A stretch of DNA of 64,000 nt from the NCBI GenBank assembly GCA_007922195.1, contig ML682005.1, forward strand, positions 28,997,098 to 29,061,097, read 5' to 3'. The position numbers and the translations under genes were made by a program. Shown here piece by piece: positions 47,808-57,472 of the stretch; within the stretch, counting starts at the first letter, position 1, and each line of letters starts with the position of its first letter. Source of the stretch: Podocnemis expansa. Its lineage: Eukaryota > Chordata > Testudines > Podocnemididae. The notes under the pieces were generated by a model, which ran no database searches, was not told where the DNA came from, and saw nothing but the letters and a program-made list of their open reading frames with translations.

Positions 47808-47998
47808 GGAGTCTCCCTGGCTCCCACTCTCCCTTTCTTATGGTAACCCCCCTCCCCCCCAGCCTGGTAGGTCAAGGAATTTGGAAGTCCTGACTGCACC
47901 TAAGCTTGGGTGACTGAGCTGCAGGACCAGGGGGGAGGGAGCATATGGGGGTGGGGGGGGGGGGCTCCAGAGAACATAAGAGGGTGGGATTAACCTAC

Positions 47999-48440
47999 AG
48001 AGCTCTTGTTAAATTCCAAAGGGGCAGCCGTGTTAATCTAGAAAAGCGGGAAAAAAAAGCAAGGAATCTTGTGGCACTTAAAGACTAACAGATTTATTTA
48101 TCGCATGAGCTTTCGTGGGAGAATATCCCACTTCATCAGATGCTTTGAAGAGGGAGAACTTACAGAACTGGATGAAAATAAGTGCAGGGGAGTGTAAGAC
48201 ATAGGATCAAGTCATACTGCAACAGCAAACCAGAGCATCAAATGCTCTTATTTCCTGTTGCAGTATGACCTGATCTCATGTCTTACACTTCCCTGCATTT
48301 CTTTTCATCCAGTTCTGTAAGTTCTCCCTCTTCAAAGCATCTGATGAAGTGGGATATTCTCCCACGAAAACTCATGTGATAAACAAATCTGTTAGTCTTT
48401 AAGTGCCACAAGACTCCTTGCTTTTTTTAGAGTTCTTGTT
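47999..48440. mobile_element. Penelope foldback insertion with 12-bp TSD
   Basis: Two Penelope tails face each other: a reverse-complement arm (about 48011-48230) and a forward arm (about 48240-48428), meeting near AGCATCAAATGCT. No coding sequence remains. The flanks AGAGCTCTTGTT (47999-48010) and AGAGTTCTTGTT (48429-48440) match at 11 of 12 positions, consistent with a single insertion of the whole foldback. Confidence 0.85.
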
Positions 48441-49047
48441 TTCTTTCTTCACCTCCATGCAGCAGTTTCTACTGCATGCAATACCAAAAGCAGTAACAAG
48501 AAAGCTGAGCTAGAGTTGTAGGGAGACCTGTCCCTTATCCCTGACTTCTTAACAGCTGCTGGTGCTCAGAATAGCATTTTCAGCCTCACTGCCCAGCCTC
48601 TGCAGCTGCAGCCAGAAACTAAATTGGGGGCACAGCAGCCCTCACCCCAGCAGGTTACATCTATTCTAGCCCTTAGCCTGCTCCCCTACAAGGCCCAGGA
48701 GTCCCTGTGACTGGTTCCCTTCCCTCCACACTCCCTTCCTATAATCATGTAGTTCTGAGAGAATGGGGACCCCTTTGTGAATTTCCAGCCAGTCGATTAG
48801 AGAACTTGGAAACCCTCAGTGCAGATGGACTGGGGGGCATCCCCAATGTTCAGCTCTAGGGGGCCAGAAGAGGGGGGCCACAGCTCTCAGTGTTGCCTTT
48901 CCTCCCCCGCTCATTCAGGGCTGGAGGCAGCTTTTAATTCCTAGTTCATGACATTGCTAGCCCTTGCACAACATTTGTGATATTGAGGAATTTGCATTCT
49001 GGGATGGTTTCTGCTAACTTGGAAGAATTCTTTTTTACTCAAATGGG

Positions 49048-49217
49048 TTGACATTTTATGAAATTTGATTTTGTTGTTATTGTGGTTTTTCCATGAAATT
49101 TTATATGTGGGAAATGTGGTTCATCTGATGATGTGGTATTGTGATCTGATGTGACACTCATTTCATTTTCAGGATTCTATTGTGAGGTTCAACCGGAAAG
49201 AGATTATTAATAATAAA
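49048..49217 (+). repeat. 170-bp direct repeat, copy 2 (near the hAT right end)
   Basis: This copy continues directly into the possible transposase reading frame, whereas copy 1 is cut off by MITE sequence. I therefore take copy 2 as the source. Confidence 0.9.
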
Positions 49218-49323
49218 GAATAAGGATGAATGGATGAGGGCTTCAGTGACAGATGAGTTGGGTAATAAAAAGAAGTACATGTCAGGTCCTGAAAGGAGGA
49301 AAAAAAAATTGGCTGTTGAATAG
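49186..49323 (+). pseudogene. possible N-terminal fragment of a hAT (ZMYM1-like) transposase
   Basis: A 45-codon frame lies just after a splice-acceptor-like TTTCATTTTCAG (ending 49172) and ends at TAG 49321-49323. The middle reads NKKKYMSGPERRKKK, which resembles the basic leader with an L/M-S-G motif found at the start of many hAT transposases of the ZMYM1-like group. An ATG at 49234 could start it. A TGA at 49183-49185 precedes the frame here, while the duplicate at 47541 has CGA, so a CpG mutation probably made the stop. The rest of the transposase is absent; an AATAAA follows near 49368. The fragment is short and the similarity is by eye. Confidence 0.4.
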
Positions 49324-49475
49324 GCAATAGGAAAGCTGTCCAGTTCATTGTCAAAAGTCTTAAAGTGAATAAAAATGCTATGCTTTTTGTTATGTGAGTT
49401 TAGTTCCTATAGGGGGCCCCACAGTGGGCCTTCACCTAGGGCCCCAGAAAACCTAAAGCCACCTCTGTGCTACTG

Positions 49476-49616
49476 ACCACCCATGTTATGATGCAGTGCA
49501 ATAAGAGAGAGTAACGAAGTCTCTTTGAACTGTGACATAGGGCCTAGCGACAGGCACTAGGAAATTGTAACGTATATATTCATAAAACAAACAGAAGTAG
49601 AGTGAATAAAGGAATA
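49476..49616. other. flank between hAT segment and hairpin
   Basis: No recognised feature. Confidence 0.4.
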
Positions 49617-49700
49617 TGGACATGACACAATGCTCACATCGAATAACATGATTATGTAGATATAATCATGTTATTCGATGTGAGCATCGTGTCATGTCCA
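49617..49700. repeat. near-perfect 39-bp inverted repeat (hairpin)
   Basis: Left arm 49617-49655 and right arm 49662-49700 are complementary at 38 of 39 positions, around the 6-base loop GTAGAT. The arms begin TGGACATGACAC and reach AACATGATTAT at the loop. The single mismatch is A in the left arm against C in the right. It matches none of the repeat families in the window. Confidence 0.95.
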
Positions 49701-51601
49701 TTGTATTGAAGTGAATTTCTATATTAAAGAAAAAAGCCATTTGATATATGGTGCAGTAATTGCTGAGAAATTCTTATAGTGGTGTGACCACATGAGGTAA
49801 TGTCCTGCAATGTACTGATGCTCTAATGAGGGGCACCGTACAGCTTTCTCTATTGAAATTCATTTTCAGAAACCATAAAATATATTAGAGGAAGACCTGC
49901 AGCAAAATAATGTAGCTCTGAAATGCAGATTATCTTGGTGTGCTGCATATCTTTATTTAGTAATGGGCCTTTTTCAACAGTCTTTGTATGGACAGATCAT
50001 ATTTGACTTATTGATTATTGTTGACTGTAGAGGTTCATGTCTTTTCTTTTCCTACAATTTCAAATTATAGGAAAACATTAGCAGGATAACTGATAGCTGT
50101 TTCACATAAATTTCTAACAACATGAAGTTTCAAATGAAGATTTTGGATGTGTGAATATGATTTATATTTTAAATAAAGGTGAAATATCTGCCTTGTTTCT
50201 TTAGCTTTTCTAGCTTTTATTTTGATTTTCCATTGTGCTCTCCTTTTACAATGATGTTCTTCCTTTTAGGCAGATAACTGTGTTAGTATAGCAGTACTGG
50301 CTTCTTATACAGATATTATTATTATAATATAATATTTTATATTATTTATATTTCACTTGCTTGGGGACTGAATGGCTCACATGATTTGTAAGGACATCTA
50401 AAGCTTTTCAATTCTAGTTCACAAAGTGATGGCTGATAATGAAGAGTTACTGCAGCAAGTGAAGACATGATGGTTTGTAGTTTACAAACATGCTAAGAAA
50501 CTGAGGTAAACACTAGGGTGAAGCCTAGAGAGCCTCAGGACAGCCTCGCTGCAGATGTCCACAAGATGCCTGAATGGAGACTGTGTGCATGCATGAGGAA
50601 CCAAATCCCATATATCTTTGAATTTAAGGAGTACAGGAAGTAATGGGTATGCCTACCACCAGACAATTTTATTTTCCCTCTGTCCTATTTTGTGTTCCTT
50701 TTACCTCCACTTTTTCCCCACCGGATTTTTCTCCATGGTCTAATCTCAGAGGAATTTTCAATCTCAAAGGGTTCAAAATCAGGCAAAATGAATGTATCAT
50801 TCTTACTACATAGCCTATTATCTTTATTTAAAGAAATCATAGTAGCATGTTGATTTTGACTATATGTGAAGACCTTTCTCTATATACATAGTACGTGCAG
50901 GATCTTATTAAACAAACCCTGTCATTACATGGTAAATTTTTTCAGCACATCCAGAAGTTTTGTATTAAATATAGATCTGGCCCAGTAAAGCTTTGCTGAT
51001 TTGCAGCAGCTGAGGATCTGGCCCAGCGGTCCCTGGGATCCTTCAGTTTCTAATCAAAACACCATGCAAGGGTTTTGACTTATGAAGTTTGCTGTCCTGA
51101 AATATATGCAAGTTTTATGATTCACTCTAATAAGTCCTAAAATTCAATGATGAATAAGAAAACACTGAATTGCCAGGCACTGTCAATCTACTGGGAAACT
51201 GCAGCAGATATGAATGTGGCTCAGAATCTCAGCTAAGTGTTAGACCTATTTCTCCCTGGAATTTGATAATGTTGTTAACAAGGACATATTTACTTGCATA
51301 TTGCTGTTGTACTGCACTAATAAATTCTAATTGCTGTTTTGACTAAAACAAATAGAAAATAAAATATTCTTTTTTTTTTCCCCCCTTCAGATAGCTTGGG
51401 TGAGCTTCTGAGAGCATTGTTGGTGCTGTGAAAAACAAAGGAAGGAAATTACATCCCCATTTTTCCATCATTGTGCAAGCTAAAGCAGCCTTGCAGTACC
51501 AAAGTAGAAACTGATTTTATTATGGTCAGTTTGTAGGGAAACCTGAAGCATAGCACTAACAAAACCACATTTGTTGGTTCAGCGGAAAAGAGTCTTCATG
51601 G
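49701..51601. other. unassigned AT-rich sequence
   Basis: Low-complexity TATTATAATATAATATT at about 50314-50350; nothing else recognised. Confidence 0.5.
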
Positions 51602-51789
51602 TGTTCATGTAATAGAACAAACAAAGAGTCCTGTGGCACTTAAGACTAACAAATATATTTATTGCATGAGGTTTCGTGGGAGAATAATCCCACTTAGTCA
51701 GACACTTTGAAGATAGGGGGAACTTACTTACAGAATGGGAGGAAATAAATGCAGGAAAGTGTAAGTCATGGGAACAGGTCACACTGTAA

Positions 51790-53378
51790 TATTTTGTCAC
51801 TTTCCAAAGGGATAGCCATGTCAGTCTAGTCTAGCAAAAAAACAAGGAGTCGTGTGGCACTGTAAGACTAACAGTTTTATTTTTTGCCTGAGCTTTTGTG
51901 GGAGAAAATCCCACTTCATCAGATGCTTCGAAGATGGGTGAACTTACAGAATGGAATGAAAATAAATGCAAGGGGGTATAAAACATAGGATCAGGTCATA
52001 CAGTAACAGCAAGTCAGAGCAGTTGTTAGGTTCAAACCATGGGAAGCCTGAAGTCAAATTATCTTTATGGGTGACTTAGAACACCGTTTCCTCAAGTCTC
52101 ATCCCAAAACACTTCTTCTTTACCTACACTACATTGATGACATCTTCATCACCTGGACCCATGGCAGGGATGCTCTTGAAGATGTTCACAGAGATGTCAA
52201 CAATTTCCACTCCACCATCAAACAGAGCCTGGAACAGTCCACATAGGAGATCCACTTTCTTGACACTACAGTACAAATCAGGGATAGACACATCACCACC
52301 ACCCTATCCCGAAAACCTACTGATCGGTATAGTTACCTACATCCTTCGAGCTTCCATCCTAAACAGACCACTCGAGCCATTGTCTACAGCCAAGCCCTAA
52401 GATATAACCGCATCTGCTCTGATCCCTCAGACAGAGACAGACATCTTAAGGATCTCTATCAAGCCTTCTTGAAACTACAGTACCCACCTGGGGAAGTAAG
52501 AAAACAAATTGACAGAGCTAGATGGGTTCCCTGAAGTCATCATCTACAGGAGAGGCCCAAGAAAGAAAACAACAGAACACCACTAGTCACCATATACAAC
52601 CCCCAAGTCAGACCTCTGCAACAGATCATTAAGGACCTACAGCCTATTCTAAAAGATGATCCCTCTCTCTCTCAAGCCTTGGGAGACAGACCTCTCCTTG
52701 CCTACAGACAACCACCAAATCTTAAACAGATACTCACCAGCAACTACAGATCTAACAGAAACACTGAAGCAGGCACACACCCCTGCAACAAACCACGCTG
52801 CCAAGTCTGCCCACATATCTGCACAACAGATACCATCATAGGTCCTAATCAAGCCTGCTACTCCAACAAAGGCTCATTTACCTGCTCATCCACTAATGTG
52901 GTCTATGCCATCATGTGCAAGAAATGCCCCAACACCTTATACATTGGACAAACAGGACGATCTCTGAGCACTTCCATCTTTCAAATCACTCGATAAATTA
53001 TTTGTTAATGACTGTCATCAGAGATGTGGCTGGGACATCAAGACTTCAAAAAGAAACAGCTGAACTAGAATTAATATGCAAGCTAAACTCTGTGAAAGCA
53101 GGACTTAATCGAGACTATGGGCTCTTTTCCCATTACAAAAGGTAATTTGACTTCAGGCTTCCCATGGTTTGAACCTAACAACTGCTCTGATTTGCTGTTA
53201 CTGTATGACCTGATCCTATGTTTTACACCCCCTTGCATTTATTTTAATTCCATTCTGTAAGTTCACCCATCTTCGAAGCATCTGACGAAGTGGGATTTTC
53301 TCTCACGAAAGCTCATGCAAAAAATAAATCTGTTAGTCTTACAGTGCCACATGACTCCTTGTTTTTGTTTTTTTTTTT
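51790..53378 (+). mobile_element. inner Penelope-like element with inverted 5' arm
   Basis: Inserted in the outer element: TCACACTGTAA at 51779-51789 is repeated at 53379-53389, and outer sequence resumes there. The element starts with a reverse-complement copy of its own tail and 3' coding edge (about 51837-52066), then coding sequence, then the forward tail (about 53136-53372). The two arms can pair over about 230 bp. Such inverted terminal structure is known for Penelope-like elements. Confidence 0.9.
52075..53145 (+). pseudogene. Penelope-like RT C-terminus + GIY-YIG endonuclease
   Basis: One frame carries the RT catalytic block LHYIDDIFITWTHGR (about 52123-52167), then FLDTTVQIRDRHITTTL, YSYLHPSSFHPKQTTRAIV and RICSDPSDRDRHLKDL, a Cys-rich linker (CNKPRCQVCPHIC) and the GIY-YIG domain (VVYAIMCKKC, then LYIGQTGRSL near 52939-52968). 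It is broken by TAG near 52242 and TGA near 52532. After LYIGQTGRSLS a deletion of roughly 80-90 bp shifts the frame: the RINGHKS region is missing and the next block EHFHLSNHSINYL is in another frame. The C-terminus ends GLFSHYKR at about 53142. In the family, RT and endonuclease together drive target-primed copying. This copy is dead and lacks the RT N-terminus. Confidence 0.88.
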
Positions 53379-53519
53379 TCACACTGTAACAGCAAATCAA
53401 AACAGTTGTAAAGATTCAAACACTGGGGAACAGCACACAGAAAGAGATGAGGTCAAACCACTTGTTGTAATGAGATAAAAATCCAATGTTTCTATTAAAT
53501 CCTGAAGCAATTCAAGTGA

Positions 53520-54096
53520 ATTTGCAAAGAAATTAAATTTCAGCAGTTTCTCTTTGAAGCCTTGATTTAGTACTCATCTGTCTGAGCACAGAAATTAGCA
53601 TATTATTAATGGAGTGATCACAAAGATTGAAATGCTGACCCACTAGTTTTAGAGTGTTGTGATTTCTAATGTTAGATTTGTGCCCATTTATTCTTTTGCA
53701 CAGACTGTCCTGTTTGTTCAATATAGAAGGCAGAGGGGCATTTCTTGCACATGATGCATAAATCACATTGGTTGATGAACAGCTGAATGAGCCTTTGATG
53801 GAGTTGCTGGTTGTATTAGGTCCTGTAATAGTGTATTTTATGCAGATATGCGGGCAAAGTTGGCAGTGCGGTTTCTTGCAGGATATGTGCCTGCTTTAAT
53901 GGTTCTGTTGTTGGACCTGTAGTTGCTGGTAAGTATCTGTTTTAAGGTTGGGGGATTGTCTGTAAGCAAGGAGAAGTCTGTCTCCCAAGGCTTGAAAGAG
54001 TGAGGGATTGTCTTGTAGAATACGCTGTAGATTCCTGAGGATGTTCTGTAGAGGTCTGACTTGGGGGGTTGCAGGTGATGACTAGAGGCGTTCTGA
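53520..54096 (-). pseudogene. Penelope-like linker + GIY-YIG remnant of the outer element
   Basis: From 54096 leftward the minus strand reads the post-RT linker (DFSLLTDNPPTLKQILTSNY), then a frameshift near 53830, then MCKKCPSAFYIEQTGQ-like and KRINGHKSNIRNHNTLKLVG to about 53533. The YIG of the endonuclease is YIE here, so a core glycine is replaced. Unlike the inner copy it keeps the RINGHKS segment. The RT is gone through 5' truncation. Confidence 0.85.
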
Positions 54097-54108
54097 TGTC
54101 CATGTAAT

Positions 54109-55297
54109 AAAAAAAAAGAAGTTAATTTTAAAACATGGGCAGGTGGAAGTGGTCCCAGAGCCACCATTTGTATTCAAATTTGGGAACTTCAGGGGATTTT
54201 GATAGTGAAAACATATAGTAATCAGTTTAATATATCCCATTGTTGCCATAATAAAAACAATTAAAAATAACAACAACAACAAAAAATTTATGACATAAAC
54301 TTAAACATTTTTTCCAGTTTACAAAAATGTACTTACTGTGACCTGTAGGCATCTGAAAAACTATTGATGAATTCACATAGGGTAACATTTTGTTCCCATT
54401 TAAGTCAATGGGAGTTTTACTGTTTTTCAGTGAGGCTAGGATTTCAACTCTGCTGTACATTCATTCCTCAAATGCTACAATGTTAACCAAAATATTAGTG
54501 CTAATTAATTATCATCATCATTTGATTTATTTCTGGCAATGCCCACAAAATGCCAGATGGTTTCCAAAGCAGAATGTCTGCCCTGAATTATATTCCAATA
54601 AAGAACACTGGAACAAACAAAATTATTGCAAAATACCTTACCTCATAGAAACATTGTCTGGGATATTTTTTGTACATTACTTTTCACATACAGAAGTGAT
54701 AACTGTATTTAAACCATAGTGGTATAGAAACTAATGTTAGCATTGCCATACCTGATTTCAGGGGTAATGTAAATATTTATGTAACATTTAAGACACATCA
54801 CACCTAGCAGAACAAATTAATGGCTCAGTAATTTGATTAGTTTACCTTAGGATGCCCGTGTTTGCCCTTCTTCACCTAATCAGTGAGTTAATTTGTTATT
54901 TAAAGCTACAAAATCAGATTCTCAAACTAATTTTCACTGAGAATGGAAGTTTGAGCTGGCTGCAGCTGGGTAGTTGTGAGTTTTCCCAATGGAAGAGAAT
55001 TCTCAGCTGATGTAAAAATCACTGGAGCCATTTACTATGCCAGTCTCCTTCCGACCCCAATACAGAATGTGAATAAGAGTAAGCGCATGATGGAGGCAGA
55101 GAAAGGGATTTGGATCTCTCCTCCTCATGGCAATTTTCAGCCTGTGTATGGTGCCTTCACGTAATAATTTGTCATTGCTGCAGACAAGACACTATATGGC
55201 TCCCTCACATCATTCTTTTCACCTTGCTGTAAGAGTCTGGCCCACAATCTTCAGCAGGCGATTCAGTGGTTAGGAGGAACACTATCCTAATGGCAAG
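54109..55297. other. unassigned, repeat-poor sequence
   Basis: No repeat recognised. Around 54770-54920 motifs such as AACAAATTAATGG and AATCAGTGAGTTAATTTG give it the look of a conserved non-coding element; untested. Confidence 0.4.
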
Positions 55298-55825
55298 TTC
55301 CAAAGGGGCAGCTGTGTTAGTCCAGTAAAGCAAAAGAAGCAAGGAGTCTAGTGGCACTTAAAGACTAACAGATTTATCTATCACATGAGCTTTCGTGGGA
55401 GAAAATCCCACTTAATCAGACTCTTTCAAGAGGGGGCACTTACAGAATGGGATGAAAATAAATGCAGGGGAGTGTAAGATGTGGGATCAGGTCATACTGC
55501 AACAGCAAATCAGAGCATTTGTGAGGATTCAAACTCTAGGAAACAGCACACAGAGGGAGGGTGAAGTCAAATTACCTGTTATAATGTGAAAAGAATCCAT
55601 AGGCACGATTAAGTCCTGCCTTCACACAAAACCTAATTTGCGTATTAGTTGGATTTCGGCTGTTTCTCTTTGAAATCTTTATGTCCCCCTCTTCAAAGAG
55701 TCTGACGAAGTAGGATTTTCTCCCATGAAAGCTCATGCGAAAAATAAATCTGTTAGTCTTAAAGTTCCACATGACTCCTTGGTTTTTTTGCTGGACTAGA
55801 CTAACATGGCTATCCATTTGGAAAC
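55298..55825. mobile_element. Penelope foldback with minus-strand coding scrap
   Basis: Left arm 55298-55500 is the reverse complement of the tail and right arm about 55685-55825 is forward. Between them the minus strand of 55572-55690 still encodes the Penelope C-terminal end (KAGLNRAYGFFSHYNR). So a minus-strand element kept its tail at the left and gained an inverted tail at its 5' side, as in the inner element at 51790. No clear TSD. Confidence 0.8.
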
Positions 55826-57344
55826 TGACTAAGTGTTTTAAGACTGTATTCAGCATCAGAATTTCCTGTTCCTTGCATAGTGAGGGTGGCTATCTGTTCT
55901 GTACAGAGGCCCCAGCATGAGGCATATGCACCACTTCAGCATAGCTTAAGCCCTATTTTGAAGGGGGGGGGGAGTAAATGCTGTCTTCGATTTATCCTGG
56001 ACTTCTAGATGAGGCTTGTTTTCATTTCAGTGCACAAATGCTAAGAATGGAATAATTTAAAGCCCTTTTTTGGTCCTGAAAATAGGACTTAAGTGGCATT
56101 GAAGAGTGTGTATGTGTGGGGGTGGGGGGTAATATATAAACTGTGGAGGGGGGGAGATGTACTTGTATGTACTCTCCCTGTGCTAGGCATGGGCTAACCT
56201 CAAATCTTCTCATCATCATTTTGGTTTGAGTTCATAGCACTGTACAAAGTAACAGACAAATTTGAAATGTTTCTTTTATGGGCTAAGTGATGTAAAGAAC
56301 CATCTCAAGTGTAGAAAAATGAAAAAAAAATCAGAAAGAAGTTTAGCTGATGATGCATGTATTGCCTTTGGCTCTGGAAGGTAAGCTGATAGGAAAAACT
56401 GCTTACTTTACAGATCACTGATCAAGCTCAAAGGAGGCAGATGACACGTCAAACAGCTGAGCTCAGAAAGAGACTTCAGAATATGTAAAGCATTACTCCC
56501 TAATTTCTGATCCAGAACAAGAGTCACCAAGGCTCAAAAGTAGCATAAAGCATGGAATACATATAAATGTGAAGAGGTGTCTTGACACACTATTGAACCA
56601 TGTTACTCTACTCAAAGTACAGTAAATAAATGAATTATCCAGCTCAGATTTGTACCAAGCTATTGTTTTAAAAATAAAACTTTGAATAAACATATCCTCA
56701 TCAGTGTAAGCAATACTTCTCTCAGAAGTCTTCATAATAAAGTTCATTGCCTCATTAGCACAAGAGGAGCTAGGCCTGGTGGATCTGCAGGAGGAAAACA
56801 AAAGCCCATGACTGGCTAAAAGGATAACGGGGTACTACCTTATGTAATTAAAATATATAATGGGTTCAGAATGATTTTTAATTATTTTATCTTTCTTTAC
56901 ATTACATCTGTTGCTTGGTTTCCATTGATGTTTTGCAAGATTCATTGAACTGGCTTTTCTCTCATTATGTTATTAAAATATTAAACAGCAGTTATAGAAC
57001 AAAACTGAGTTTAAGAAAAATAAGTTACTAGCTAATTTAATTTATAGTTTGCCTAACCTAATTTGAAAGGATACAGTACAATAGTCAAATTAAGGTTATG
57101 ATTGAAATGTAATCAGAAAATTAATAGTTTAATTTGGCTTGCCAGTTACCATAGTAACTAAATCAAATTATAATGAATACATTAAGGCAAACATTTAAAA
57201 AATATTTCACAGAATGGCTCAGTGATGAAGTCATTTTCTTTGATTTAAGCAATTCAGGTAAAAGTCTGACACAGGTAGAGGCTACCAAGTTTGAAGTCTG
57301 GTAACTGCAATTTGACAAGAGCCAGTGGCCTGACATCTTGACCA
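55826..57344. other. unassigned sequence with an RFX-type motif near its right end
   Basis: G-runs at about 55964-55972 and 56120-56155. The interval 56990-57180 is repeat-poor and holds the X-box motif listed separately. Confidence 0.4.
57145..57158. promoter_or_regulatory. RFX X-box-like palindrome
   Basis: GTTACCATAGTAAC fits the RFX consensus GTNRCC-N(0-3)-RGYAAC exactly on both half-sites with a 2-bp spacer, and is a near-perfect palindrome. A chance match in 64 kb is possible; occupancy is unknown. Confidence 0.35.
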
Positions 57345-57349
57345 TGAAA

Positions 57350-57472
57350 TCAATCAATCATAGGGCTGGAAGGGACCTCATGAGATCATCGAGTCCAACC
57401 CCCTGGGAATTGAACCCAGGACCTTCCGCATGTTAAGCAGAGGTGCTAGCCACTACACTATTTGCACATTGA
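57350..57472 (-). mobile_element. tRNA-Val-headed SINE with CR1 tail
   Basis: On the minus strand the head (57472-57401) reads TAGTGTAGTGGCTAGCACC (A box), an anticodon arm TCTGC-TTAACAT-GCGGA with anticodon AAC, and GGTCCTGGGTTCAATTCCCA (B box), close to vertebrate tRNA-Val(AAC). It runs straight into GGTTGGACTCGATGATCTC and GGTCCCTTCCAGCCC, the CR1 3' end, finishing ATTGATTGATT. The acceptor stem is not complementary, so it is no working tRNA. The structure fits a SINE mobilised by CR1. Flanking DNA shows a degenerate local duplication (CACATTGAAGATTCCAG twice, 57466 and 57506). Confidence 0.75.

Larger units (their letters stand above)
43489..49467. mobile_element. large hAT segment, 5,979 bp, perfect 8-bp TSD
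   Basis: The left end CAGAGGCGGCTTTTGG (43489) and the complement of the right end CAGAGGTGGCTTTAGG (ending 49467) agree at 14 of 16 positions. Both are flanked by TGCTACTG (43481-43488 and 49468-49475), a perfect 8-bp duplication as hAT transposases make. Subterminal blocks also correspond (TAGGTGA and TGTGGGG near each end). This is strong evidence that the ends moved as one unit. Inside lie a GC-rich left part, a smaller hAT, a MIR, an LTR-like segment, Penelope pieces, an 847-bp MITE and a short possible transposase exon near the right end. Some contents are later insertions. The MIR and surrounding sequence may be captured host DNA. Confidence 0.85.
51602..54108 (-). mobile_element. outer Penelope-like element, 5'-truncated, with 12-bp TSD
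   Basis: The minus-strand element spans 51614-54096, interrupted by the inner element (51790-53378). The flanks TGTTCATGTAAT (51602-51613) and TGTCCATGTAAT (54097-54108) match at 11 of 12 positions. Its 3' tail is at 51614-51789; its coding remnant is at 53520-54096. Without the interruption it would be about 900 bp. Confidence 0.85.

Noticed and set aside
47539..47913. 124-codon plus-strand frame
   Set aside because: It runs through the captured 170-bp block and MITE palindromes; the latter translate into repetitive Cys/Phe/Glu words.
57401..57472. Functional tRNA-Val gene
   Set aside because: Acceptor ends do not pair and a CR1 tail follows directly; a SINE explains it better.
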